64,000 bases of DNA from Cordia subcordata (taxonomy: Eukaryota > Streptophyta > Magnoliopsida > Boraginales > Cordiaceae): assembly GCA_028554755.1 (NCBI GenBank), contig JAPTOF010000025.1, forward strand, positions 868,001 to 932,000. The letters run 5' to 3'. Made by a program: the position numbers and the translations under genes. Below are positions 11,595 through 22,690 of this stretch, one piece after another (position 1 is the first letter of the stretch; every line of letters starts with the position of its first letter). The notes below the pieces were generated by a model, which saw nothing but the letters and a program-made list of their open reading frames with translations, made no database searches and was not told the DNA's origin.

Positions 11595-11671
11595 GTTTTT
11601 CCATTCCTTTTTCTGATTCTTGTACTTGAACGTTTCTTTTATGAAATCTTACTTACTCAGCAAAAAAAAAA
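11595..11671 (+). terminator. B-1 3' UTR and poly(A) tail
   Basis: A short 3' UTR follows the ORF2 stop. TTCTTGTAC lies about 50 bases before the tail, TTATGAAAT is AATAAA-like, then TTACTTACTCAGC and A(10-12). The same end is seen in B-2 (33850-33913), B-4 (44620-44707) and, reversed, B-3 (45157-45230). TGTA plus an A-rich element before the cleavage site fits the layout of plant polyadenylation signals; that reading is inference. Confidence 0.75.
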
Positions 11672-13607
11672 AACAATGCCATTGCCAACTATTTCAGCAC
11701 CTTGGGTTTTGCTAATCACACAGATGAGAATATAAGAGGAAGACTTTGGCTCTTTTGGAGAAATCATCTCAAAATCAACATCCTTGATGGCATGGAACAA
11801 CGTATTCTTTGTCATCTCTCCATTGCTGCAAATTGCTCTTTTTTCATTGGATTTATCTATGGAAAAGACACTCCCTCATCGAGGAGATTGCTTGGGAAAA
11901 AAATTAAAATTTGGAGTGATTGGTGTCTGGATGGTCTACTTTGCATTATGGGTGATTTCAATGAAATCCTTCATGATGGGGATAGATCCACTTCCTGGAG
12001 TATTCCATCTAGTGCATATGATTTCAAACAATGTGTTGCTCAAGCCAAATTACACGAAATAAGAGCTTTTGGTCCGCACTTCGCATGGTCCAACCGAAGC
12101 TCACATGGAAACTACATTGCAAGCAAAATCAATCGGGCACTCGTTAATCCACAACGGATGGGGCACATGGAGAACTCTTTCCTCTTGGTTGACAATCCCA
12201 GTATTTCAGATCATTGCCCTCTCATTTTGCATACCAACTTGATCATGCATTCCTCCCCAAAGCCATTCAAATTCTACAATGCATGGACATCTCATGAATT
12301 CTTTTTACCTTTTGTGGAAAAGCATTGGAGTGCGCGGGTTTTTGGCAGTCCAATTTTCTTTTTATTCCAAAAGCAAAAGTATCTCAAGAAGGCATTGAAG
12401 GAGTTTGATAAGACTTATTACTCTTGCATCCCACATCAAATTGGTCACCACAAGGATAACCTCAGATTGGTGCAGGTTGACATTCTCAACGGGTTTGTTA
12501 ATGAGTAGAACATTGACCAGGAAAAGGAGATGATGTTGAAGATTGAAGAACCTGAGAGCATTCATAAACACATGCCCCACCAAAAATCTACACTCCAATG
12601 GATTAAGCATGATGACACAAATTGAAGCTTCTTTCACAATGTTATAAAAGGAAGGAGAAGCAAGAGCACTATTAATGCTATCATGAATGATGATGGCACT
12701 CTCATTACCTCTTGTAAGGATATCAAGGCTGAATTCATTTCCTACTTCAAGCATCTCCTTGGTACTCCAAAGTCTACACATGCCAATGTGAACACCATTA
12801 AAGGTATTCTTGGGAAAACTATTGGGGAGGATCTCTCGGCCAACCTTGCTGCTCCTGTCACCTTGGACGAGATCAAGAACACTCTCTTCTCCATTAATCC
12901 CAACAAAAGTCCGGGCTCACATTTCTATATGAATGCTTGGAATATTGTGGGCGGTGACATTCTCAATGCTATTAACTCCTTTTTCACACCTCCAAGAAGC
13001 TCCTTAAAGAGGTAAATGCAACATACATTGCTCTTGCACCTAAAGTCCATAACCCTACAAAGGTTAAAAACTTTAGGCCCATTTCTTGTTGCAATACCAT
13101 TTACAAATGTATTTCCAAGATCCTTGCAAATAGAATTAAAGCTTGCCTACCTTCTATTATTTCCTGAATCACCGCTTTTATTGAAGGAAGGCTCATCAAT
13201 GAGAACATTCTTCTTGCTCATGACATATTTAGAGGCTATTCTAGAGCCCATTTGTCTCCAAGATGTGCTTTGAAAGTTGACATCATGAAATCTTTTGACT
13301 CTCTTAGTTGGGATTTCATTGAAACTACTCTTCATGCTTTTGGTTTTCCAAGCACCTTTATTGGATGGATTATGGCATGTATTACCACTCCTGGTTTCTC
13401 CATCTCCGTTAATGGAAGTCTTGAAGGGTTTTGCAAAGGGGCAAATGGAATTAGGCATGGTGATCCTCTCTCCCCCTATATCTTTGTTATTTGTATGGAA
13501 GTTCTTTCATCCATGCTTAACAAGCTTGAGCATAACCCAAGTTTTGGGTACCATCCCAAATGTGCAAAATTGAAGCTAAATCACATTTGCTTTGCGGATG
13601 ACCTTTT
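11672..13607 (+). pseudogene. Array unit: ORF2 endonuclease and RT up to the FADD box
   Basis: This is the continuation of the unit cut by B-1. Endonuclease sequence (FANHTDENIRGRLW, CIMGDFNEILHDGDRS, HFAWSNRSSHG, DHCPLILH) runs to GFVNE, followed by the TAG (12506-12508) shared by all units. The RT start follows with an extra TGA near 12624, a 15-base deletion that removes PDGFT from the NKSPGPDG motif (about 12919), the shared FFTPPRSSLKR frameshift ending at 13015, and a further frameshift near 13165. The palm KVDIMKSFDSLSW and GIRHGDPLSPY (normally RQGDP) follows. H-1 enters inside the FADD codons at 13607. Confidence 0.9.
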
Positions 13608-16162
13608 TTTTTTTTCGGATTAAGTAAGATTTTTATTAAGTGCAAAATTCGGTACAACACCATCCAAACCCTCAAACTAAATGATACAACATTACAAAGC
13701 AAGACAAGTTTGAGGGTAAGCAAATCAAAACAAAAGGGAAATCCCAAGAAGAAAAACAATAAAGAGAGATCCAATCAAGTCTCGAAACGCATCAAATGGG
13801 GGTAGGATTAGGATGTTCAAGTCTGGTCCGAGAGCTTCAAGTGTGTTCCCAATATTCCCTTCCCATCTATCTTGCTCAACACTCAAGTTATCTTCAATCA
13901 ATTGCACTTCATTTTGATTTTCATGTTGTTGGACGTCCAAATCAGCAACATTTGTGTCATTTTCTTGGATCATGACATTTTCTTCATCACTCTTTATCAA
14001 ATCATCCTTTTCTTTTAATGTGCCTTCATTTGCATTAAGGACCGCAAAACGATTATTTTCCAACTTTTCTTCAACAATAGGGGCTGGATTCTTTGCCAAA
14101 CTTGGAGCTTGAAGCGAATTAACCACCACATTGGAGAATGGGGTAGGATTAAAATTCTCAACTTTCTTCCACACTCTTCTATTCTTTGCCATTTTCCAAC
14201 TATCATTCTTCTTTTCAATCACTTTAGGTGCTTACCTAGGAGCATTTTTTGGGGGACCACTTTAACACATAGAAAGGGAGTGTCCAACAATCTTGCAAGA
14301 AGGGCAAACAAGAGGCTTCCATGCATATTCAATGTCGATTTTGGCCCAATCCCAATTTCTTAATTTCACATAGGTGTGATCAGGGAGAGACTTTGAAAGA
14401 TCGATTTCCACACACACTCTTGCAAAACCAACAAAGGTACGTGATTCCGTAAGCTTATCCATTTGTAATGGTATGCCAATAGTACTTGCAATGTAGCTAA
14501 GACCTCTTCGAGTGATAAGTGCGCATGGAACATTTCTAAGTTTGACCCAAAGTGGCACTTTTTCCCATCCAAAGTTTATCATTTGTGCATTAGCATCCCA
14601 CTTTCTTAATAAGAGGCGGTGATTAACGTGCCAAAGTTGTTCCATAACTTGATTGCAATACTCATCATTTTCAAACTTAAAAACAAAGAACCCATTCTCA
14701 GCCGATTTAATCTCCACCTTGCCAAATTTTTTCCAATGATTATCAACCATTTTCCTGAGGAGAAAAAATGGGGGAGGCCTATCTAAGAATTGGCCAATGA
14801 AGCAATGTTTCCAATGCCCATCACCCTCCTGAAAGACATCACTTGGTGGGGCAGCCCCTATTCTTCCATTTTCAACAAGAGGCTCATGAAAATCAAGTTT
14901 AAGAGAATGCATGAGGTTACCTACGAGATGTTCCTTCCAATCCAAATTTGATGCCCATGCCGAGTGTTGAAGGGGAGCTTGAAATGATGTGCTTGCTGGC
15001 TGGGATGTAGAAAAAGTATTTTGCTGAAGTTGGTCACAAAAACTTCCTCCATTTTCTTCATGAATTCCTTGAGAAAAGAGAGGAGTTGAGGTGTAATGAT
15101 TTCCTTGAAAATGATGCTCTTGACCAATTGAAATTGCATGGAGATGTCCATGGGAGAGGACATGATTTTGGTTGATTAAACGCTGAGGAGCTTGCTGGAG
15201 GTCATTTCCATTTGGAACTAGTGGAGAATGACAAGTATTTTTTAAAGTCATAAGTGGCAGCCATGTCAAAAGGAGGAGCTGACATGGACGAAGAGGCTGA
15301 ACGCTTTTGTTGGCCAAAAGAGGAGCCATTTCGGTATTGATTCTGGGAAGAGCTTTGCTGATTTGTTTGCATAGGTGAAGTGGCATCATTAAATGATGTG
15401 GCATCATTAAATGATGTGGCAGCCACATATGTGCCATGTTCAAAGCCACATGGACCAGCAAATTTGCCACTCTGCTGAATACACAAAAGGGGAAATTCTT
15501 CTAGGTTAGCATCAAAAGTGTGATTCAAATTGAGTGGTGGGCCTCCCACATTGGAATTTGAGAGATGTGCTGTCATATTATGGTGTGGGGAGGCAGAAAA
15601 GAGGTCCTTTTGGCCTGAAAAAGTAGCCGCAAAATCAGGTTTGTCATGTACCTTACCAACCGAGAAACCATTGGGTATTAACCAGTTTGCTTTTCCATCT
15701 TCTTCAATCGTACCAGAACTTCCGTGGCTGAAATTTTGGGCATTTGCAACGAAAATTTCAAGCAAAATAGCATGGTTTTGACCATGAGAAATTGCATTTT
15801 GAGTTGGAGAAGAGACAAGCTCGTTTGCAAGATGTATTTCAGCACAAATAGACGCCGAAGTGTTTTTGCTGATTTGAAGTTCATTTTCGTTCATATTAGA
15901 ATGATGGAAATCAGATTTTGAAGCATGAGAAATGTTCTCCACATTTTGAAGATGAGAATGCAAATCATCATTTTCTTTTCGCACTAATCTTTCACGACTT
16001 TTTCTGGACAAACTTTGCACAAGTTCCTTCTTAGAGATATTGTATTTTTCCTCAAGGAATTTTCCCAACCCAATTGAGGGGGGGCAAATTTTTCTAGCTT
16101 CTTCAATTTTCTTATCCAAATCTTCAAAATAAACTTGAGCTTGAGGAGATGAATGCTTACTT

Positions 16163-17512
16163 TTTTTTTTTTTTTTGCGGGTTAAGAAATTTTAAATTTC
16201 AACGCAATTTTGGTACATCTAAATGTTACCCCTCAAACCTAATCAAATACAACAATACAAAGAAAAGCACAAAGTTTGAAGGGTACAACAAAAGATAAAG
16301 GGGGTTACAACCCATTACAAATGAATTTTCCTAGCATAAAAGAAGTGACAAAAACCAAGCAAGGAAACAAAGAAGAAACAAGGAAAAGAAAGAACCAATC
16401 AAGTACTCGGGTGGGAAAGTGGTGAATCCAAAGCACCCGAGGGACCACCATCCCTAAGATCTTCAAATAAACCAAAATTCCCATCCTCAAGTCCATCTTT
16501 CTCAACATGTTCTACCAAATCAGCAACTTCAGCCCCAATATTCACAAATTGTGTGGTCTTCAAATCCTCCTCTATATTTCCTTCATTATGGGCAGCAAGC
16601 TCAAAATCTTTACTTGAGACACCATCATCTTTCCTCAATGGCATATTTCTTTCTTCAACAACACAATTTGACTCTTCATTTGCAATGCTTGTCTCATTAT
16701 TTTCCTTGCCAAAGCACTCTCCATATGATATGTTGACTTGGTTAATATTTGCATTTCCTTCATCAGCCCTAAGAGCTTCAAATTGGTTAAGGGAATGTGC
16801 ACGTGTAATGGTAGACATGGCGCCAATTCGCTTTCGTCTTTTATCCTCGACCACTTTCCATTCATATTGAGAACGGGGGTTCCTTGCTTCATTTGCTTTC
16901 TTCTTATCAAATGACTTTTGAATCCCCCTTGAATTTTTTGGGCAAGATGCAAGATTGTGTCCAATCACTTTGCAACTAGTGCATTTTAGAGGCTTCCAAG
17001 CGTATTCAATATCAATCTTTGCCCAAGAGCCATCTCTAAGTCGGACAAAGGTGTATTCCGGCAAATCTTTTCAAGGTTAACTTCAATACAAACTCGAGCA
17101 AATCCAACAAAAGTACGTGATTGTGTGAGAGAATCCATTTGAAGAGGTGTTCCAATTGTGCTAGCAATATAACTAAGCCCCCTTCTAGTCATCAAACTAC
17201 ATGGAACATTTCTTAATTTCACCCAAAGAGGGATTTTATCCCATTCAAAATTAAAGATTTGAGCATCCAAGTTCCATTTTCGAAGCAACAAAGGCCTAAA
17301 ATTAACATGCCATAATTGTTCAAGGGCTTTGTCACAAACTTCTTCACTTTCGAATTGAAAGATGAAGAGACCATTCAAGCAAGTCTTAATCTCAACATGA
17401 CCAAATACTTTCCAATGGTTATCAACAAACTTCCTAATCAAGAAGAAAGGAGAGGGTCTTTCAAGAAATTGACCAAGTAAACAATGCTTCCAACAACTAT
17501 CTCCTTCCTCAA
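16163..17512 (-). mobile_element. H-2: 5'-truncated ORF1-only half-LINE nested in H-1
   Basis: Perfect 16-bp target duplications (16147-16162 and 17513-17528) flank it. Poly(T) and TTTTGCGGGTTAAG at 16163-16187 mark its reversed 3' end. It begins just upstream of DUF4283 (5' truncation) and contains only the ORF1 C-terminal half, a 3' UTR of about 220 bases and the tail. Like H-1 and H-3 it has no ORF2. It is clearly diverged from H-1, so the two are not local duplicates. Confidence 0.92.
16399..17512 (-). pseudogene. H-2 ORF1 C-terminal half
   Basis: Read leftwards: LGQFLERPSPFFLIRKFVDN, LEQLWHVNFRPLLLRKW, IPLWVKLRNVPCSLMTRRG, QSRTFVGFARVCIEV, then a frameshift near 17070, then EYTFVRLRDGSWAKIDIEYA and the knuckle CTSCKVIGHNLASC. 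A long acidic tail (rich in Asn, Glu and Asp) ends at 16399. The DUF4283 and knuckle residues are intact, and one frameshift is the only lesion seen. The function would be RNA binding in a LINE-like RNP. Confidence 0.88.
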
Positions 17513-17917
17513 AGATGAATGCTTACTTGCATGACTAATTGCTCATTTTGCTTAAAAGATGAGGCCGAAAATCCCATGTTGCTTTGTTGGTTGAGATCCA
17601 TGCAAGAGTTGGTTGAAAACTCCTCTTCCTCCATTAAAGATGAAGATGAATGTTCAGCCATGGCATGTGAAGTTTCAGAAAATCCAGCCCCATTTCCTAC
17701 TTGTTCATTAAAATTTTGAGAGATTTCTTCATAGGATTCTTTAAGTTTTTCCTTGATAGCCTTGATCCTAGCACTTTTATGGGAAGAAGTGTGATTTTTC
17801 TTCTTAGGCATGGTTGAAAGATGAATTTAAGAAGATAAAGTTTGGAAATTGAGTGTAGTAACTCTAGAGAGAAGGGAGAGCATATTTCTAGCGAGAGAAA
17901 TTTTTTGATCCAAGAGA

Positions 17918-17987
17918 GTTACTCCATCCCACAAATTTTTGGGGAAAACCAAAAGCCAAAAGAGTATTCTCAATGAAGTTCCAATTT
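17918..17987 (-). other. RT fragment at the 5' end of H-1 (chimeric 5' junction)
   Basis: Read leftwards, about 68 bases encode NWNFIENTLLAFGFPQKFVGW, the RT stretch that follows the AFDSL motif in ORF2 elements. They stand immediately upstream of the H-1 leader and inside its target duplication, so they entered with H-1. This looks like a template switch of the RT to an ORF2-containing RNA (or fill-in from one) at the end of cDNA synthesis. Confidence 0.75.
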
Positions 17988-19241
17988 TTTGCGTATGACC
18001 TTTTCATCTTTTGTAGGGGAAACTGGGAGTCCATAAATCGCATTTTGGAAATTTTGAAGGAGTACCACTGGTTCTGGGGACTCAAGGTAAACAGCAACAA
18101 AAGTGATGCATTCTTTGGGGGTGTTTCACAAAATGTTAAGCAACTCATCCTCGGAAAACTTGACTTTCAAGAAGGTCAATTGCCTATAAGGTACTTAGGT
18201 GTGCCTTTGGTCACCCGCAAACTTCGAAAAGGAGATTGTGGACCTCTCTTGGAAAAAAATTAATGGGAGAATTGAGCAATGGACAACTAAGTGGCTTTCT
18301 TATACGGGAAGACTTCTCCTCATCAAATCCACTCTTCAACAAATTTGTTCATATTGGGCTAGAAACTTACTCATACCTAAATGCATCATCAAGGAAATTG
18401 GATCAAAGTCTAGTGCCTTCCTTTGGAGAGACACGGGTGCTATGATTGCTTGGAAAAACATTTGTATGCCACAGGATGAGGGTGGCTTGGGAGTTAGATC
18501 TACTGGAGAAATCAACCACACTTACTTCATCAAGGTTTTTTGGAGAATGTATGCTCACTGGGACACACTTTGTGTGAAAATGAAGAATGTTCCCCTTTGT
18601 CTTTGGTCAAAAAGAGGCTTTAGCTATTTAGGCTCCTTCATTGGGAAACCAATCCAAATTGATGCTCTTGCGGAATCAGGGAGGAATCTTGAATATGCGA
18701 GAATTTGCATTGAGGTTAAGTTGGGGGAAAAATCGCCGGATGAAATTTTCCCAAAGTTAAGGGATGGAACAAGAACTCGGGTTTGCGTGGAATACGCATG
18801 GAAACTGAGTGTTTGCACTCATTGTAAGATGGTAGGTCACTTGGTTGATCAATGTCCGTCAAGACCAAACTTGCTACCACAAAAAACTCAAGACACAAAG
18901 ATGCCTCGAGACTCAAAAACGTTGGATACATGGAAAGTGGTTGGGAAAAGAAAGGGGTCCAAGGAAGGAAGTGATCCATGCTTTGAGAAGCAAGAAGAGA
19001 TTTCATCTACTTCTAAAGCAAGACAAGATGACGAAGGAGAGTTTGTTGAGCCATCTCCACCAAGGATGGTACAAAAATAGCAACCAAAAGAATCAAATTC
19101 TTTCAAAGGAGTTGATAAGTTTTAAAATGGAGAGGATGAAGAAATTGAGCATACAACAAACTATGGCAGCTGAGGATGAGCAAAATTCTGAAGGAAATGA
19201 TGCTTTGGACCCGAGGTCCAATCCCCCCTCTTGAGAAATGA
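17988..19241 (+). pseudogene. Array unit: RT end fused to ORF1 second half
   Basis: Continues after H-1. The first catalytic Asp of the FADD box has become Tyr here (GCGTATGAC at 17991-17999). RT downstream motifs follow, with the array frameshift at about 18255, then the long fused frame 18199-19080 across the junction near 18570: KVFWRMYAHWDTLC continues into VKMKNVPLCLWSKRGFSYL. The knuckle CTHCKMVGHLVDQC and the ORF1 tail follow to a TAG at 19078-19080. The ORF1/ORF2 overlap ATGA is at 19238-19241. Confidence 0.88.
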
Positions 19242-20155
19242 TTGGTTCTTGGAATATTTGGGGTCTAAACTCCCCTCGCAAACAAAAAGAAGTGAAGGCT
19301 TGAATGAACAAGCACAAATTGGATAGTTTTTGTTTTTTGGAAACCAAGGTCAATGAGAACAATGCCATTGCCAACTATTTCAGCACCTTGGGTTTTGCTA
19401 ATCACACGGATGAGAATATAAGAGGAAGACTTTGGCTCTTTTGGAGAAATCATCTCAAAATCAACATCCTTGATGGCATGGAACAAGGTATTCTTTGTCA
19501 TCTCTCCATTGCTGCTAATTGCTCTTTTTTCATTGGATTTATCTATGGAAAGAACACTCCCTCATCGAGGAGATTGCTTTGGAAAAAAAATTAAAATTTG
19601 GAGTGATTGGTGTCTGGATGGTCGACTTTGCATTATGGGTGATTTCAATGAAATCCTTCATGATGGGGATAGATCCACTTCCTGGAGTATTCCATCTAGT
19701 GCATATGATTTCAAACAATGTGTTGCTCAAGCCAAATTACACGAAATAAGAGCTTTTGGTCCGCACTTCGCATGGTCCAACCGACGCTCACATGGAAACT
19801 ACATTGCAAGCAAAATCGATCGGGCACTCGTTAATTCACAACGGATGGGGCACATGGAGAACTCTTTCCTCTTGGTTGACAATCCCGGTATTTCAGATCA
19901 TTGCCCTCTCATTTTGCATACCAACTTGATCATGCATTCCTCCCCAAAGCCATTCAAATTCTACAATGCATGGACATCTCATGAATTCTTTTTACCTTTT
20001 ATGGAAAAGCATTGGAGTGCTGGGTTTCTGATCCAATTTTCTTTTTATTCCAAAAGCAAAAGTATCTCAAGAAGGCATTGAAGGAGTTTGATAAGACTTA
20101 TTACTCTTGCATCCCACATCAAATTGGTCACCACAAGGATAACCTCAGATTGGTG
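19238..20155 (+). pseudogene. Array unit: ORF2 endonuclease, cut by H-3
   Basis: The endonuclease starts at the ATG at 19238, with the TGA in AAGGCTTGA near 19302, a one-base insertion in the A run near 19585, CIMGDFNEILHDGDRS, and SDHCPLILH at about 19897. A small change near 20025 shifts RVFGSP. It stops at 20155, where H-3 is inserted behind a 21-bp target duplication. Confidence 0.88.
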
Positions 20156-20265
20156 AATTCATCACTAGAGTAAAATGCTCTCGCTTTTCACTAACTTGAC
20201 CACCACCTTCCACCGTTGACCACCACTTTTCCACCACCATCCGCATTTCTTTTCCTCTTTCGTGG

Positions 20266-22690
20266 GCAAAAAGAAATGATCCAGTGCATCCAAAACTAGA
20301 AAGAGTGCAAGACTTGCTACAAAATCTGAACTTTGCAATTATGAAGAAGAAGAAGATTACACTTCAGATTCTATTATGGAGCTCAAAAATTCTTGTGACA
20401 CCATTAACAAAGTCATGTCATGCTCTAATGAAAGGCATTCTAGTTCGGGAAAGCTCTCTTCCCCTTCTAATGTTCACGAGCTTGAAAGAAACCTTGATAA
20501 TGCAAAACGTGAATTAGTGCAAAGCTTAGCTCGTAAGAACACTCCCATTTCTAAATCTAGAGCTTCTATTTGTGGTAGTTCAGCAAGTTCGGGTTTTGGC
20601 ACTAAAAATTTGCTTGCTAGTAATGATTTCCTTCCTAATGAGGTGTGTGATAAGCTTGATGATCCTTTGCTTCAAGAACTTGAACACCAATCAGCAATGG
20701 CTGTTCCTACGCCATCTTCCTTTTGTCTCAATGATAAAACTCTATCTTTGGGTCACACTTACTTCGAAGCAAAAAATGGTGAATATGGTACTCATAATGA
20801 TCCTTGTGGCATGGAGAAGAATGTTTTTGCATCCTCTTTTGATAATCAGCCATCAAATATCCAAGGATCAGTTCCAAAATCACATACGGGTGGCTTGGTT
20901 TTGGAAGAAATGGCTTGTCAAACACTACCTGGCAGTCCATGCTCTTTTTCAGCGGGTAATAACCATATGGCAGATTCTTTTTCAGCTCAAAAGTACTCCT
21001 ATTCAGCCTCTAAAGCTCAGAAGTCGACAACTCATCACAAGGCATTAATTGGGGACGCTGCTGCCCCTTGGTCCAAGCCGAAGGATAATGTAGCTGCCGG
21101 GGAAAAGCTTTATCAACCAAATAACTTGGTCCAGATGCTTGACGAAGCAAATATTAAAAATGGTAGTGATTTTGAATCTCATTTCCCTCCCTTGCTTGCT
21201 CGGTCATGCCTTACATATTTGAGTCAACCTTCCAATACACTATCCCCTCATGATATGGAAGCCAAGTCAGATTCTAAAGCCAAGTTAGCCCCTTCTCATT
21301 TTTATTTTGACGGGAATTTACCTCTAGAAGGTCAACACTTTGCTTATCTCCAACAAGCTAATCCCACACTAGCTCCTACTAATGATGAGCCACAACAAGC
21401 TTGTAATTCCCAATCTACAACAAATATGGCAAGGAATTTGGAAAACAATTGGAAACAAAAATGCTTTGGAGACTCTTCTCATGGCAATAGGGCAAATTGG
21501 AATATTGGTAACCAAGTGCAGCCAAATCAAAATGCTTTTCAACAGCAAGCTTGGAAATCAAATAAGGATTGGCAAGGCACTTTTGTTGGTAATCTTTCTC
21601 ACTCTACTAAGCTCGATTTTGTTGAACCTTTCATTGACAATGATTTCATTGGAGCCATCCCACCCGATGAGGTTTACCTTGAAGGGGATGATTACTACAA
21701 ACATTGCCTTATAGGCCAATTCCTTGAAAAACCCCCACCCTTCTTCCTTATTCGGAGAATGGTAGATGTCCATTGGAAATTGTTTGGTAGAGTTGAAATC
21801 AAATCAGCTGAAAATGGGCTTTTTGTGTTTAAATTTGAAAATGAAAACTTTTGTGAGCTTGTTCTTGAGCAAATGTGGCATGTAAATCACCGTCCTCTCT
21901 TGCTTAGACGATGGGATTCAAATGCTCAACTCATGCACTTTAGTTGGGAAAAAGTTCCTCTTTGGGTGAAGCTCCATAATGTCCCTTGCTCCTTGATCAC
22001 TAGAAGAGGACTTAGTTTTGTGGTTAGCACGCTTGGCATTCCTATTCAAATGGACAAGTTAACGGAATCCCGAACCTTCGTGGGATTTGCTCGTGTTTGC
22101 ATTGAGATGGATTTATCCAAGAGCCTCCCGGATTTTACATTTGTAAAACTTAGGAATGGAGAATGGGCTAGGATTGAATGGAGTACGCATGGAAACCCGT
22201 GGTTTGTCCTTCATGCAAGATTGTTGGTCATAGTCTTTCTTCATGTCCAAATGCCACTCAAGTTAATGTATCCCAACAAAATTCTCGATTTGTTAAGAAA
22301 GAGGGTGAATGGAAGAATCCCAAGTCAAAGACAATATGGAGGAAAGTCACGAATGTGAATCATACACCATTTGCTAGTGTCGTCATCAAGTCTAAAGTTG
22401 TTAATGAAGGAAATGAGAAAAACGACTTTCTGAGCACCATGGAAGGAAATAGTTTTGCTGCCCTTTATGTATATGAAAATGGTAATGAAGTTGCTTCACT
22501 TGAGACTCGAGTTGATGAGGATAACTTGAATAAGAACGAGATTGGAAATAAAGTGACTAAAGGAGATGATTTTGATGTTGCTGATTTCGATGTTCAAATT
22601 CTTGATAAAGCCAATGAAGTTCATTTGAATGAAGAACAATGGAACGTTGAGCAAGGCAATAGGGTGGGAACAATTTTCGGCCATATTTGA
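20266..22690 (+). pseudogene. H-3 ORF1: DUF4283 and zinc-knuckle protein
   Basis: The expected start ATGGG(C/G)AAAAAG is GTGGGC here, and a TGA lies near 20278, so the N-terminus is damaged. From about 20280 it reads SSASKTRKSARLATKSEL and a Glu-rich patch, nearly the same as the head of B-3. An uninterrupted frame (to 22358) has a long Ser/Asn/Gln-rich region and then DUF4283 (VGNLSHSTKLDF, IGQFLEKPPPFFLIRRMV, WHVNHRPLLLRRW, ESRTFVGFARVCIEM). A lost base near 22175 shifts into the frame with the knuckle CPSCKIVGHSLSSC and an acidic C-terminus ending at 22690. It would coat or chaperone LINE RNA. No catalytic domain is present. Confidence 0.9.

Larger units (their letters stand above)
1493..11671 (+). 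mobile_element. B-1: full-length family B LINE (about 5.94 kb of its own sequence)
   Basis: The element is bounded by a 17-bp target duplication with two mismatches (1476-1492 and 11672-11688). It has a 5' UTR (1493-1709), ORF1 (1710-3769), ORF2 (3766-4041 and 8280-11594), a 3' UTR and a poly(A) tail ending at about 11671. Its own length, without the nested C-1, is about 5.94 kb, matching the full-length C-3. It begins with a pyrimidine-rich leader similar to that of C-3, so the 5' end is probably complete. Several stops and frameshifts make it inactive. Confidence 0.92.
13725..17811 (-). pseudogene. H-1 ORF1: DUF4283/zinc-knuckle protein, split by H-2
   Basis: Read leftwards. The start MPKKKNHTSSHKSARI at 17811 is basic, like the other ORF1 starts. 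H-2 interrupts at 17512-16163. The protein resumes with KYNISKKELVQSLSRKS, a Ser/Asn/Gln-rich middle, a frame change near 15230, then DUF4283 (VGNLMHSLKLDF, IGQFLDRPPPFFLLRKMV, WHVNHRLLLRKW, TRRGLSYIAST, ESRTFVGFARVCVEI) and the knuckle CPSCKIVGHSLSMC, followed at once by a stop (14262-14264) and another stop before the acidic C-terminal part (14222-13725). The RTFVGFARVC signature separates this clade from the RRNLEFARVC type of the ORF2-bearing families. About 840 residues when whole. Confidence 0.88.
13608..17987 (-). mobile_element. H-1: ORF1-only half-LINE (about 3.0 kb without H-2)
   Basis: H-1 lies antisense in the array RT between 17-bp target duplications with one mismatch (13591-13607 and 17988-18004), starting with poly(T) from 13608. 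Read leftwards it has about 68 bases of RT sequence at its extreme 5' end, a leader, an ORF1 with DUF4283 and a zinc knuckle, a short 3' UTR and a tail preceded by TTACTTAATCCG. There is no endonuclease or RT between the knuckle protein and the tail, only about 500 bases of ORF1 C-terminus and 3' UTR. With a clean duplication and tail it is a complete retroposed unit, not a deletion remnant. Confidence 0.9.

Noticed and set aside
13725..13790. Hydrophobic C-terminus of the H-1 ORF1 frame as a membrane anchor
   Set aside because: H-2 and H-3 stop before the equivalent position, so this is probably read-through into the 3' UTR.
20266..22690. H-3 ORF1 as a domesticated host DUF4283 gene
   Set aside because: A poly(A) tail, perfect 21-bp target duplication, lost start codon and frameshift mark it as a retroposed, decaying copy.
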